The translations under genes were made by a program, and so were the position numbers. 64,000 nucleotides of DNA from assembly GCA_963695645.1 (NCBI GenBank), contig CAVOHC010000012.1:1178001-1242000 (forward strand). The letters run 5' to 3'. The stretch comes from DATBGO01 sp963695645. Its GTDB lineage: Bacteria > Actinomycetota > Actinomycetes > Streptosporangiales > Streptosporangiaceae. The notes below the pieces were generated by a model. The model was not told where the DNA came from. It searched no databases and worked only from the letters and a program-made list of their open reading frames with translations. Below are positions 16,342 through 25,159 of this stretch, one piece after another (within the stretch, counting starts at the first letter, position 1; every line of letters starts with the position of its first letter).

Positions 16342-17550
16342 ATGACCGAGCTGCCGAGGTCCCGGCCTTCGCTGCCGCGCTACGGCGACAACACCCTTTC
16401 CGATCTCGCCACGTCGATCCTCGCCGCGCTCGGAGCCCCGGGCGAGGCCAATCCGCTCGGGCTGCCGCCGGCCCAGCTGGTGTGCTTGCTGGTCGTTGAC
16501 GGCCTCGGCTGGGAACTGCTGCGTGAGCATCCTGCTGCCGCGCCGTTCCTGTCCGAGCTCGCCGTGGCCGGGCGGCCGCTGATGGCAGGGTTTCCGGCCA
16601 CGACCGCGACCAGCCTGGCATCACTGGGCACCGGGCGGCCACCAGGCCAGCATGGGCTGCTGGGCTATCAGGTGGCCGTGCCGGGCGGGCGCAGGCTGCT
16701 GAACGCGCTGCAGTGGGACAAGCTCGTTGATCCGGTCGCCTGGCAGCCAGGGTCCACCATCTTCGAGCGCGCTGCTGCCGCGGGAATCGGCGCGTTCCGG
16801 GTGGCGCAGGGCTCGCTGGCCCGTACCGGCCTGTCTGTCGCGGCGATGCGCGGAGCGGAGTACTGTCCCGCCGACACTCTTGGCGCACTCGTCGCCGAGG
16901 CCGCGGCGGCGCTGCGCCGCGGCGAGCGTGAGCGGGAGCGGGCACTGGCGATGGTTTACCACGGTGAGCTGGATGCCACCGGGCATGCCTGGGGCTGCTC
17001 CTCGGCGGCCTGGCGGTACCACCTGGGTCACGTCGACAAGCTCGCTGAGCAGCTGGCCGGGGCGCTGCCAGCAGGCACCACGCTGTATATAACGGCCGAT
17101 CATGGCATGGTGGACGTCCCGCGGCAGGACCGGGTCGACGCCGATGCGGTAGTCGGCCTCCGGGCCGGCGTAACGTTGCTCGGCGGTGAGCCGCGGGCCA
17201 GGCATGTCTACGCGGAGCCGGGCGCCGCAGCTGACGTGCTGGCGGCGTGGCGGGAAACCCTGGGCGCCCGTGCCTGGGTGGTTTCCAGGGATGAGGCAGT
17301 GGCGGATGGCTGGTTCGGCCCGGTCGTGCCCGCGCTTGCGGCCAGGATCGGCGATGTGGTGGCGGCTCCGGCCGGTCCGTGGGCGGTGGTCGCGACGAGG
17401 GCGGAGCCGCGCGAGTCGGCGCTGATCGGGATGCACGGCTCGGTCACGTCGGCTGATCAGCTCGTGCCGCTGCTCACCTGGCCGCGACCAGACGGGGACG
17501 GGACCGGCCCGCACCGGCAGGCCGACGCGGGCGGCCACGGCCGCCGCTGA
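16342..17550 (+). CDS. Alkaline-phosphatase-superfamily nucleotide pyrophosphatase/phosphodiesterase
   Basis: About 402 residues, cytosolic, with no signal peptide. LLVVDGLGWELL supplies the first metal Asp, TTATSLASLGTGRPPGQHGLLGY the nucleophile Thr region, and YITADHGMVDVP the Asp-His metal pair, as in autotaxin/NPP-type enzymes. Another metal site is in HGELDATGHAWG. The substrate is unknown. A TTG at 16339 immediately precedes the ATG. It follows the DUF5998 gene closely and is probably co-transcribed with it. Confidence 0.88.
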   Translation: MTELPRSRPSLPRYGDNTLSDLATSILAALGAPGEANPLGLPPAQLVCLLVVDGLGWELLREHPAAAPFLSELAVAGRPLMAGFPATTATSLASLGTGRPPGQHGLLGYQVAVPGGRRLLNALQWDKLVDPVAWQPGSTIFERAAAAGIGAFRVAQGSLARTGLSVAAMRGAEYCPADTLGALVAEAAAALRRGERERERALAMVYHGELDATGHAWGCSSAAWRYHLGHVDKLAEQLAGALPAGTTLYITADHGMVDVPRQDRVDADAVVGLRAGVTLLGGEPRARHVYAEPGAAADVLAAWRETLGARAWVVSRDEAVADGWFGPVVPALAARIGDVVAAPAGPWAVVATRAEPRESALIGMHGSVTSADQLVPLLTWPRPDGDGTGPHRQADAGGHGRR

Positions 17551-17594
17551 CCTTGGCGGCTACCTGGCGGACGGATCTCGTTGGTGCACCTGGT

Positions 17595-17668
17595 TTGTCC
17601 ACAGCCGATGCGGGGAAGCGCACCGCCCGAAGGCCGTCTGTACACAGAAACGAGGGGGGTTATCCACA
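17595..17668 (+). promoter_or_regulatory. Cluster of three DnaA-box-like 9-mers
   Basis: TTGTCCACA at 17595-17603 and TTATCCACA at 17660-17668 match the actinomycete and E. coli DnaA-box consensus exactly; CTGTACACA at 17638-17646 is weaker. All three are in the same direction, within 74 bp, in the gap before the sulfurtransferase gene. The last box ends 3 bp before the ATG. No origin genes are nearby, so this is either a DnaA-regulated promoter or a DnaA-titrating site. Confidence 0.5.
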
Positions 17669-17671
17669 GGA

Positions 17672-18583
17672 ATGAGTGAGGTGGCTGGCCCGCTGGTCGA
17701 TGTGGGGTCGCTGGCCAGCGAGCTGACCGGCGCCAGCCCGCCGGTGGTGCTCGACGTGCGATGGCGGCTGGCCGGGCCGCCCGGCATTGACCTTTATGGC
17801 GAAGGGCACCTGCCTGGAGCGGTCTTCGCCGATCTGGATGCCGATCTGGCCGGTCCGCCAGGGGTGGCAGGCAGGCATCCGCTTCCCGCTGCGGCGGACT
17901 TCGAGGCGGCGATGCGCCGGGCCGGGGTGCGGCCGGGGCGGCCTGTCGTCGCCTACGACGATGGTGACTCGACTGTCGCCGCCCGGGCGTGGTGGCTGCT
18001 GCGATTCTTCGGCCACGATCAGGCCCGGGTGCTTGATGGCGGGCTGCGGGCCTGGGCGGCGGCTGGCCTGCCGGTCGAGACCGGCAGCCGGCAGCCGCCC
18101 GTGGCCAACCCGGCGCCGGGCGTGACCGGGCCGCCGCAGACCGGCGCGGGGCTCGGCTCCCGGGAGCCGGCCTTCGCCGCCAGGCCGGGTCAGCTGCCGG
18201 TGCTTGACCACGCCGGAGCGGCTGCGCTGGCCAGGTCGGGCGTGCTGCTCGACGCCAGGGCTGCCGTCCGCTACCGGGGCGAGTCCGAGCCCGTCGATCC
18301 TGTGGCCGGCCATATCCCCGCTGCGGTGTCCGCGCCGACCAGTGCGAACGTCACAGCTGACGGCCTGCTGCTGAGCCCGGCGCAGCTGCGTAAGCGGTTC
18401 GCGGAGCTCGGCGTTCATCCAGGCGAGCAGGTCGGCGTCTACTGCGGCTCCGGGGTGACAGCGGCGCATGAGGTGCTGGCGCTAGAACTGGCGGGCATTC
18501 CCGCGGCCCTGTACGTGGGCTCCTGGTCCGGCTGGATCGCCGATCCGGACCGCCCTGTCGCCACCGGGCCTGACCCCGGCTAG
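17672..18583 (+). CDS. Two-domain rhodanese-type sulfurtransferase
   Basis: 303 residues with an inactive N-terminal rhodanese domain (VVLDVRWRL...GHLPGAVFADLD) and an active C-terminal domain. The catalytic loop is CGSGVTA in VYCGSGVTAAHEVLALELAG (about residues 258-277). A CGSGVTA loop is usual for 3-mercaptopyruvate or thiosulfate sulfurtransferases of actinomycetes. ATG 17672 lies directly after a DnaA-box-like sequence, whose CACAGGA may also act as a weak ribosome binding site. It converges on the acyl-CoA ligase gene. Confidence 0.92.
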   Translation: MSEVAGPLVDVGSLASELTGASPPVVLDVRWRLAGPPGIDLYGEGHLPGAVFADLDADLAGPPGVAGRHPLPAAADFEAAMRRAGVRPGRPVVAYDDGDSTVAARAWWLLRFFGHDQARVLDGGLRAWAAAGLPVETGSRQPPVANPAPGVTGPPQTGAGLGSREPAFAARPGQLPVLDHAGAAALARSGVLLDARAAVRYRGESEPVDPVAGHIPAAVSAPTSANVTADGLLLSPAQLRKRFAELGVHPGEQVGVYCGSGVTAAHEVLALELAGIPAALYVGSWSGWIADPDRPVATGPDPG

Positions 18584-18641
18584 CCGACCAGGCTTACCGG
18601 AAGGCGACGGGCCGCATCTGGACGTCAGCAGCAGCCGGTGC

Positions 18642-20213
18642 CTACTGGGCCGCGAGGTTCGGCGCGCCCTCGCGCAGCACGAACTTCTGGATCTTGCCGG
18701 TCGCCGTCTTGGGCAGCTCATCGACGAATGTCACGCCGTGCGGGGCCTTGAAGTGAGCCAGCTGCCCGCGAGCGAAAGTGATCATCTCCGCCTCGGTGGC
18801 GCTGGCGCCCTCGCGCAGCACGATGAAGGCCTGCGGCGCCTCGCCCCACCTCGCGTGCCGCAGCCCGACGATCGCGACCTCCGAGACAGCCGGGTGCCGC
18901 AGCAGCGCACCCTCCACCTCCACTGAGGAGATGTTCTCGCCGCCGCTGATGATCACGTCCTTCAGCCGGTCGCGGATCTCGATGTAGCCGTCGGGATGCA
19001 GTACCGCGGCGTCGCCCGAGTGGAACCAGCCGTCGCCCATCGCGCGCTGCGTCGCCTCCGGATCGCGGTAGTAGCCGTGCATGACGGCGTTCCCCCGGAC
19101 GACGATCTCCCCCAGGGAGCCGCCGTCGGCAGCGACCTCGCGGCCGCTGTCGTCGATGACCCGCAGCTCGCCCGAGGTGAGCAGCTCGACTCCCTGCCGG
19201 GCCTTCACGATCGCGCGATCGCCGAGGCCCAGGTCCCGGTGCTCAGGCAACGGGATGCACACGGTGATGAACGGGGATGTCTCGGTAAGCCCGTAGACCT
19301 GGGTGATCTCCCAGCCGAGCTCCCCTTCGAGCCGCTCGATCGTGGCGGCCGCGGGCGCCGCGCCTGCCGCCAGGACGTGCACGCCCGCCGGGACGTCGCC
19401 GCGGACCTCGGCGGGCGCGTTGGCCAGCGAGATCAGCACCGTGGGCGCCGCGCACAGCCAGTTCACCCGCTCATCGCGGATCAGCGTGAATACCGTCTCC
19501 GCGTCGATCTTGCGCAGGCAGATGTGGGTGCCCGCCGCCGCGGTGACCGTCCAGGTGTAGGTCCAGCCGTTCGCGTGGAACATCGGCAGCGTCCACAGGT
19601 AGCGCTCGCCCACCCCCATCGGCAGGTGCACCAGGGTGCCGATCGTGTTCATCGCCGCGTTCCGGTGCGTGATCATCACGCCCTTCGGGCGCGCGGTGGT
19701 CCCGCTGGTGTAATTGATCGTGAGCAGGTCCAGCTCGCTGATCTCCGGCCGGGCAAAGCCCGGGCCGGCCGCGGCGATGGCAGCCTCGTAGTCCAGCCAG
19801 CCGTCGCCGCCGCCTTCGAAGGCCACGAAATGCCGCACTGCCGGCATCTGGTCGCGGACCTTGTCCACCGCGTCGAGGTAGTCCCGGTCGACGCAGAGCA
19901 CGGTGGCGCCCGAATGGTTCACGATGTAGACGAAGTCCTCCGGCGTCAGCCGGTAATTGACCGGAACCAGCACGGCCCCGATCTGCGGCACCGAGTAGAA
20001 GGACTCCAGGTGCGTGTGGGTGTTCGGGGCGATCGTGGCCACCCGGTCGCCTTGTGCCACGCCGAGCTCCTGCAGCGCCGAGGACCAGCGGTCGCAGCGA
20101 TCGAAGAACTGCTCATAAGACAGGCGCACGTCACCGTCGACCACCGCCTCACGGGAACCGTGCAGGTGGCGGGTCCGACGGGCGAACTCGAGGGGGGTCA
20201 GGGGTGTTTCCAT
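18642..20213 (-). CDS. Acyl-CoA synthetase (AMP-forming, medium/long-chain type)
   Basis: A 523-residue member of the ANL superfamily that activates a fatty or aryl acid to its CoA thioester through an acyl-AMP. The AMP-binding P-loop YTSGTTARPKGVMITHRN is complete, then QVYGLTETSP (A5), WFHSGDAAVL (A7), GYIEIRDRLKDVIISGGENIS (A8) and PKTATGKIQK with the catalytic Lys. ATG 20213 is preceded by GGAGG at 9-10 bp; the 50-residue upstream extension of the frame has no family likeness. Divergent from the DUF2891 gene. Confidence 0.93.
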   Translation of the reverse strand: METPLTPLEFARRTRHLHGSREAVVDGDVRLSYEQFFDRCDRWSSALQELGVAQGDRVATIAPNTHTHLESFYSVPQIGAVLVPVNYRLTPEDFVYIVNHSGATVLCVDRDYLDAVDKVRDQMPAVRHFVAFEGGGDGWLDYEAAIAAAGPGFARPEISELDLLTINYTSGTTARPKGVMITHRNAAMNTIGTLVHLPMGVGERYLWTLPMFHANGWTYTWTVTAAAGTHICLRKIDAETVFTLIRDERVNWLCAAPTVLISLANAPAEVRGDVPAGVHVLAAGAAPAAATIERLEGELGWEITQVYGLTETSPFITVCIPLPEHRDLGLGDRAIVKARQGVELLTSGELRVIDDSGREVAADGGSLGEIVVRGNAVMHGYYRDPEATQRAMGDGWFHSGDAAVLHPDGYIEIRDRLKDVIISGGENISSVEVEGALLRHPAVSEVAIVGLRHARWGEAPQAFIVLREGASATEAEMITFARGQLAHFKAPHGVTFVDELPKTATGKIQKFVLREGAPNLAAQ

Positions 20214-20352
20214 GGCGTGCCTCCAGAGGCTGCGGGCGGCCCGCGCGTGCGGAGTCGCCGCTACCACCAGCTTCTCGCACGGGCCGGGGTGCCACAACCA
20301 TCGCCGGCTGGCCTCCCCCTGGGAGCAGCCGCGCCGTGGGTAAGGAGAGATC

Positions 20353-21390
20353 GTGGGGCTCATGGACGACTGGACCCAGGTGCTGCAGGCCGAGGCTGCC
20401 TCCTATGCGCGCGTCGCGCTGGCCAACATCAGGCGCGAGTTCCCGTCGGGCGTGTATCGCACGATGAATGCGCCCGGCGACTTCCCGTATCGTCCAAGGG
20501 CGCGCACGCCGGTCTTCTTCGGCAGTTTCGACTGGCACTCGTGCGTCGAGATGCACTGGCTGCTGGTGCGCCTGCTGCGCGTCGCGCCGGACGCCATTCC
20601 GGCCGGCGAGATCAGGACCGTGCTTGGCGCCCGTTTCGAGCGCCTGGCGCTGTCGGTGGAGGAGCAGTTCATCACCGGCCCGGACGGCCTCGGGGAACGC
20701 CCCTACGGCTGGGGCTGGGCACTCGCGCTGATTCACGAGACCGCGACCTGGAATGATCCGCACGGTCGCAAATGGGCGGCCGCGATGTCATCGCTGGCCG
20801 ACAAGCTGAGCGGCCTCTTCCTCGAATGGCTGCCGAAGGCGACCTATCCGGTTCGCCACGGAGTGCATCACAACAGTGCGTTCGGCCTGTCCAGGGCCCT
20901 GCCGTACGCGACAGAGCGGGCCAGATCGGGGGATGGCAGGCTGCTCGGGGCGATCACCGCCAAGGCGCACGCCTGGTTCGGCAGCGACATGCTCTATCCG
21001 GGCAGCTGGGAGCCGTCCGGACAGGACTTCCTGTCCCCGGCACTCACCGAAGCGGAACTGATGGCCCAGATCCTGCGGCGGGAGGAGTTCCCCGAATGGC
21101 TGGGCGTGTTCCTGCCGGGCATCGAGCATGGCGAGCCGGCCTCGCTGTTCACCCCGGCCGGCGTGTCGGATTCCAGCGACGGCCAAGTCGCGCACCTGCA
21201 CGGCCTCAACGCGAGCCGTGCCTGGTGCTGGCGGCGGCTCGCGGAGAGCCTGCCCGGCGGCGACGCTCGCATCGGACCGGCTCTCACTGCTGCTCGCGTC
21301 CACCGGGAGGCCGCCCTCCCGCACGTGGTCGGCGCCGGCTACATGGTCGAGCACTGGCTCGCCGCCTACGCCGTCCTCATGCTCAGCTAA
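20353..21390 (+). CDS. DUF2891 family protein
   Basis: 345 residues, likely an all-alpha toroid-type fold. Signature stretches are FGSFDWHSCVEMHWLLVRLLR (about 55-75), VRHGVHHNSAFGL (about 167-180) and MLYPGSWEPSGQDFLSPALTEAELM (about 213-237), which match DUF2891 as I remember it. Function unknown. AAGGAGA lies 4-5 bp upstream of GTG 20353, deciding this start over ATG 20362. Divergent from the acyl-CoA ligase. Confidence 0.88.
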   Translation: MGLMDDWTQVLQAEAASYARVALANIRREFPSGVYRTMNAPGDFPYRPRARTPVFFGSFDWHSCVEMHWLLVRLLRVAPDAIPAGEIRTVLGARFERLALSVEEQFITGPDGLGERPYGWGWALALIHETATWNDPHGRKWAAAMSSLADKLSGLFLEWLPKATYPVRHGVHHNSAFGLSRALPYATERARSGDGRLLGAITAKAHAWFGSDMLYPGSWEPSGQDFLSPALTEAELMAQILRREEFPEWLGVFLPGIEHGEPASLFTPAGVSDSSDGQVAHLHGLNASRAWCWRRLAESLPGGDARIGPALTAARVHREAALPHVVGAGYMVEHWLAAYAVLMLS

Positions 21391-21432
21391 GCCGCGGCGG
21401 CGCGAGATCGTTCACCAGCGGCGACCGCGCTG

Positions 21433-22473
21433 CTAGCCCGGGATGGCCGCGCGGACGAGCATGGCGTTCTGAGCGAGCACCGAAAGCCAGTAGTTCATGC
21501 GCTCGGCGTTGGTGATGTCGCGCCAGTGCCGGAACAGGCCCTCGGCGTCGCTGACCGGCAGGCGGCCTTCCACCTGGTGGATCTCGAGCGTGAACGACAC
21601 TCGGTCCAGGCCAATCGCATCCGTCGCGGCGGCCACGATCGCGGCGAGCCCGGCCGGGCCGTACAACGTGGCCAGGGACTGCCGCCCCGCGTAGCTGAAC
21701 GGCACCGGCAGCCGCATCAGGAAGGTGAAGTGGTCGGGCAGGCCGCTGACGAGGGGATGCCCGTCGTGCAAGTGGAAATGCACGTTCTTGCCGAGCCGCC
21801 CGATTGAACGGGTCATGGCGATAACGTCAGGCAGCGCGCTCGCCACGGCGTCCTGGACGTCGGTGACCAGGCCGGGCAGGCGTTCATCGGCGGCGGACAG
21901 GCTCCGCAGGCTGAGACCTGGATGATCGCGCGCGAACCTGGCCGACGCCTGCCTGATACCGACGTGACCCACGTCGATGCAGCAACTGATCCGGTCGGCA
22001 TCTTTCAGCTGTTCCGCCACCTCGACGAACCAGCCGGGCTCCAGGCCGTGCGCATACTCGAGAAATACCCAGGGCGCACCGGGAGACCGCGCCAGGCGGG
22101 AGTCCAGGTCGCGCAGCGCCGCTACCAGGCTGCCAGTCTGGCCGCCCATGTCGGCATGGTCATGGACAACCATGCCGGACAGCCGCCCGGCGAACCGCGC
22201 GGCGAACTCCTCGACCACCCCGCGGTCGCGTTCACGCAGCACGTTCAGGCCGCGGTTCAGATGGACCGTCGGCAGTCGCGGATGCGGCGGCACGTAGGGG
22301 AGCACGTGGTCAAGCTGGTCAGGCGTGTCGGCGTACGCCTCAGCCGCCATGCCCTCCTGGCCGAAGCGAAGGCCGGCGAGCTTGAGCAGCGCGTCGTCTC
22401 CGGCGATGCGCTTCTGGAACAGGGCGTGAATCGGCAGCAGGCCGGCCGAGCCGGCGGGGGGCGTGCGCTCCAT
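21433..22473 (-). CDS. TIM-barrel protein of the xylose isomerase / AP endonuclease 2-like fold
   Basis: 346 residues. DVGHVGIRQA, VHFHLHDGHPL and FTLEIHQVEG are placed and spaced like the metal-binding strands of xylose-isomerase-like barrels, and WVFLEYAHGLEPG could supply another acidic ligand. The exact family and substrate are not recognised. ATG 22473 follows GAGGAGGG at 6 bp, which decides the start. No operon partner is obvious. Confidence 0.6.
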   Translation of the reverse strand: MERTPPAGSAGLLPIHALFQKRIAGDDALLKLAGLRFGQEGMAAEAYADTPDQLDHVLPYVPPHPRLPTVHLNRGLNVLRERDRGVVEEFAARFAGRLSGMVVHDHADMGGQTGSLVAALRDLDSRLARSPGAPWVFLEYAHGLEPGWFVEVAEQLKDADRISCCIDVGHVGIRQASARFARDHPGLSLRSLSAADERLPGLVTDVQDAVASALPDVIAMTRSIGRLGKNVHFHLHDGHPLVSGLPDHFTFLMRLPVPFSYAGRQSLATLYGPAGLAAIVAAATDAIGLDRVSFTLEIHQVEGRLPVSDAEGLFRHWRDITNAERMNYWLSVLAQNAMLVRAAIPG

Positions 22474-22623
22474 GACCCTCCTCTCGGCCTGAGCGTATGC
22501 CATGCCCCGGGGCGCCGTATCTCGGAGGCCTGGGGCGGCTCTGTGTTGATGGAGGCTAGCTGGCCGATGACGGCCACCGCATAGCTGACGATGGGCACGG
22601 CGAGGAAGGCACGGAGGCTTGCC

Positions 22624-22899
22624 ATGAGCCGGTTGAATGTCAACGACGCACGGTGCGAGGCCCTGTTCGCTTCAGGGCTGCAGCGGCGGGACGCGATGAC
22701 GGCCGAAGCGGTTGCGGAGGTGATCAGGCGAGCTGTGCAGCAGTTCGGCGTCACTGGCTGTGCCGGCCTGATGGCACAGGAGTTCGGCGATCACCCCGAG
22801 GCGGCCAGCGACCGGATGCGGTGGGTCCGGCAGCTGGTCGGCGAGGCGTCCGCCTGCTCGTCCCCGCGGCCGGCCCGCCGCGCGGGCGCCCGGCCGTGA
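22624..22899 (+). CDS. Small conserved actinobacterial protein, function unknown
   Basis: 91 residues. MSRLNVNDARCEALFASGLQ followed by AVQQFGVTGCAGLMAQEFGDHPEAASDRMRWVRQLV is a pattern I have seen in many actinomycete hypothetical proteins. It is a compact helical protein with two Cys and no membrane segment. GGAGG lies 7 bp upstream of the ATG. The C-terminal Ser/Pro/Arg tail is probably not conserved. Confidence 0.7.
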   Translation: MSRLNVNDARCEALFASGLQRRDAMTAEAVAEVIRRAVQQFGVTGCAGLMAQEFGDHPEAASDRMRWVRQLVGEASACSSPRPARRAGARP

Positions 22900-22977
22900 C
22901 AGGGCGCTGCGCGGCTCAGCCGTCTGGCAACCACGAGGCGTCTGGCGACCACGAGCAACCATGAGCCCTGGCGGGGC

Positions 22978-24723
22978 TCAGCTTCCGGCCGCGCGGCGAC
23001 GAACTGTCCTGTTCAGCGCGCTGATCACGCCGCGCAGCGACGCTTGCACGATCGACTCGCTGATCCCGACGCCCCACAGCACCGCGTCGCCTACCTCGAT
23101 CTCCAGGTACGCGGCAGCCTCGGCGTCCCGCCCGGAGCTGAGCGCGTGCTCGGAGTAGTCGAGGACGCGCACGTTGACGCCGCCCAGGCCGAGGTCAATG
23201 CCGGACAGCGCGGCGCAGAATGCTGCGATCGGGCCGTTGCCGGTGCCGGTCAGCGTGTGCTCGGTGCCGAAGGCGCGAACGGTCGTGGTGATCCCGTCGG
23301 TGCCTCCCTCGCTCACCGAGCCGAACCTGAGGAGCTCGAACGCGCCGGGCGCCAGGTACTCGCCGGCGAAGATCTGCCACATCCGCGCCGCATCCACCTC
23401 GCCGCCCGCATCCTCGGTGTGCCGCTGGATCACGTGGCTGAACTCGATCTGCAGACGTCGCGGCAGGTCCAGGTGGTGGTCGGTCTTCATGAGGTAGGCG
23501 ACGCCGCCCTTGCCCGACTGCGAGTTGACCCTGATGACGGCCTCGTACGACCGGCCGACGTCCCTGGGGTCGATCGGCAGGTACGGCATCGCCCACGGCA
23601 GCTCGCGCACCGGCTTTCCCGCTTGCGCCGCGACCCGCTCAAGGTCGTCGAAGCCCTTCTTGATCGCGTCCTGATGCGATCCGGAAAACGACGTGTAGAC
23701 CAGATCGCCCGCGTACGGATGGCGCTCGTGCACATCGATGCGGGTGCAGTACTCGGCGGTGCGGCGGATCTCGTCGATGTGGCTGAAGTCGATCATCGGG
23801 TCGATGCCCTGGCTGTAGAGGTTCAGCCCGAGTGTCACCAGGTCGACGTTGCCTGAGCGCTCGCCGTTGCCGAACAGGCATCCCTCGATGCGCTCGGCCC
23901 CGGCCAGCACCGCCAGCTCCGCGTCCGCCGTGGCGGTGCCCCGGTCGTTGTGGGTGTGCACCGACAGGGCGATATGCTCGCGCCGGCTCAGGTTCCTGCT
24001 CATCCACTCGATCTGGTCGGCGTACACGTTGGGCGTGGAACGCTCGACCGTGCACGGCAGGTTCAGCACGATCTCCCGGTCCGGGCCCGGCTGCCAGACG
24101 TCCAGCACCGCCTCGCAGATCTCGAGCGAGAAGTCCAGCTCGGTGTCCATGAAGATCTCCGGCGAGTACTCGTAGCCGAAGTCCGTGCCCGGCAGGTAGG
24201 TCTCGGCGAACTTCATGACCGCGCGAGTGCCCTCCACGGCCACGGCCCGGCACTCGGCGCGGCCGTCGCCAGACCAGCCGAACACGACCCGCCGGAAGAT
24301 CGGCGCAGCCGCGTTGTACATGTGCACGGTGGCCAGCCGGGCGCCGGCCAGCGACTGGACGGTGCGCTCGATCAGCTCCTCGCGGGCCTGCGTCAGCACC
24401 GAGATGCAGACGTCGTCAGGTACCGCGCCGGTCTCGATCAGGCTGCGGATGAAGTCGAAGTCGGTCTGGCTCGCCGCCGGGAAGCCGACCTCGATCTCCT
24501 TGTAGCCCATGCGCACCAGCAGCTCGAACATCGCGCGCTTGCGGGCCGGGTTCATCGGGTCGATCAGGGCCTGATTGCCGTCGCGCAGATCGGTCGACAG
24601 CCACCGCGGGGCCGCGGTGATCGTGCGGGCGGGCCACTGCCGGTCGGGCAGGTCGACTGGGGGGAACGGCCGGTAGCGATGGCATGGCATGCCGGACGGG
24701 CGCTGATTACCTGGGTTGCTCAT
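22978..24723 (-). CDS. leuA: 2-isopropylmalate synthase
   Basis: First committed enzyme of leucine synthesis: acetyl-CoA plus 2-oxoisovalerate. At 581 residues it is the long actinomycete type. N-terminal RYRPFPPVDLPDRQWP, the catalytic TIM barrel with TDLRDGNQALIDPM (metal Asp and catalytic Arg), SVHTHNDRGTA and GCLFGNGERSGNVDL (metal histidines and GxGERxG loop), then the C-terminal regulatory domain for leucine feedback. ATG 24723 is supported by AGGAG 9 bp upstream; the longer open frame upstream runs through the leader region and is rejected. A leucine leader peptide precedes it. Confidence 0.96.
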   Translation of the reverse strand: MSNPGNQRPSGMPCHRYRPFPPVDLPDRQWPARTITAAPRWLSTDLRDGNQALIDPMNPARKRAMFELLVRMGYKEIEVGFPAASQTDFDFIRSLIETGAVPDDVCISVLTQAREELIERTVQSLAGARLATVHMYNAAAPIFRRVVFGWSGDGRAECRAVAVEGTRAVMKFAETYLPGTDFGYEYSPEIFMDTELDFSLEICEAVLDVWQPGPDREIVLNLPCTVERSTPNVYADQIEWMSRNLSRREHIALSVHTHNDRGTATADAELAVLAGAERIEGCLFGNGERSGNVDLVTLGLNLYSQGIDPMIDFSHIDEIRRTAEYCTRIDVHERHPYAGDLVYTSFSGSHQDAIKKGFDDLERVAAQAGKPVRELPWAMPYLPIDPRDVGRSYEAVIRVNSQSGKGGVAYLMKTDHHLDLPRRLQIEFSHVIQRHTEDAGGEVDAARMWQIFAGEYLAPGAFELLRFGSVSEGGTDGITTTVRAFGTEHTLTGTGNGPIAAFCAALSGIDLGLGGVNVRVLDYSEHALSSGRDAEAAAYLEIEVGDAVLWGVGISESIVQASLRGVISALNRTVRRRAAGS

Positions 24724-24763
24724 GATGCTGCTGCTCCTGACGGGGGTGACCGGATGGCGGATC

Positions 24764-24802
24764 GGTCGGCGCAGCACAGCACCCCGCGACGAGGGGCCGA
24801 CC
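24764..24802 (-). promoter_or_regulatory. Attenuator-type hairpin between the leader peptide and leuA
   Basis: On the minus strand GGTCGGC and GCCGACC (24796-24802 and 24764-24770 in plus coordinates) form a perfect 7-bp stem. An inner CCCC/GGGG pairing can extend or compete with it. The structure starts 8 bases after the leader stop codon and ends about 40 bases before leuA, the place expected for an attenuator or ribosome-site sequestering element. Confidence 0.6.
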
Positions 24803-24809
24803 GGACTGG

Positions 24810-24854
24810 TTACCTGGCCTCGCCGCGGCCGCGAAGAAGCAGCCCGCGCATCAT
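24810..24854 (-). CDS. leuL: Leucine leader peptide of leuA
   Basis: A 14-codon frame, MMRGLLLRGRGEAR, with three consecutive leucine codons (CTG CTT CTT). Two tandem ATGs; the first base is 24854. A TATCCT about 14 bases upstream could be the -10 element, making the message nearly leaderless. It lies about 86 bp before leuA with a strong hairpin between, so ribosome stalling at Leu codons when leucyl-tRNA is short would control leuA. The arrangement is known for actinomycete leuA genes; the details here are read from sequence. Confidence 0.75.
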   Translation of the reverse strand: MMRGLLLRGRGEAR

Positions 24855-25109
24855 GATCTGTGCAGGATAGCCCAGACGGCGCTGATCCGCGAGTTCGGGG
24901 GGCGGGATCCTGATCCGGCGGCGGAGATCGCGAGCGCGAACGGGCAATTCGATCATGTTCCACAGGTACCTGGCCTAGCCATCGCAGTGGACCTCAACCA
25001 GTATGGCCTTATGGCACTCGTCATCAAGAACGCCGACCCGCGACGCTCTGCATTACCGAGGCCGGGAGGCGGTATCTGGCTGACAACCTTGCGGGACGAA
25101 ATGGCCTAG
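24855..25109 (+). pseudogene. Open frame resembling part of a 2-oxoacid dehydrogenase acyltransferase domain
   Basis: In this 368-bp gap the plus strand stays open for 84 codons to a TAG at 25107 but has no convincing start. The middle, VPGLAIAVDLNQYGLMALVIKNADP, resembles the E2 catalytic segment 'nlGIAVDtprGLvvPVIKnAD', with a preceding NGQFDHV like the E2 'Na.yd...i'. The rest is not recognisable. It is most likely a gene relic, though chance similarity is possible. Confidence 0.3.
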
Positions 25110-25159
25110 GCGCCACCGTCATCGTCACGTCCGTGGCTGCGGCCGGCCGCGGCCGGAGT

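Noticed and set aside
17560..17671. Chromosomal origin of replication
   Set aside because: DnaA-like boxes exist, but dnaA, dnaN, a long AT-rich unwinding region and the usual neighbours are missing.
18996..20756. 586-codon plus-strand open frame opposite the acyl-CoA ligase
   Set aside because: High-GC antisense shadow: its residues mirror the ligase codons, and the ligase frame has all family motifs.
24724..24963. 80-codon extension of leuA
   Set aside because: It crosses the leader peptide and hairpin; ATG 24723 has a good ribosome site and gives the normal N-terminus.
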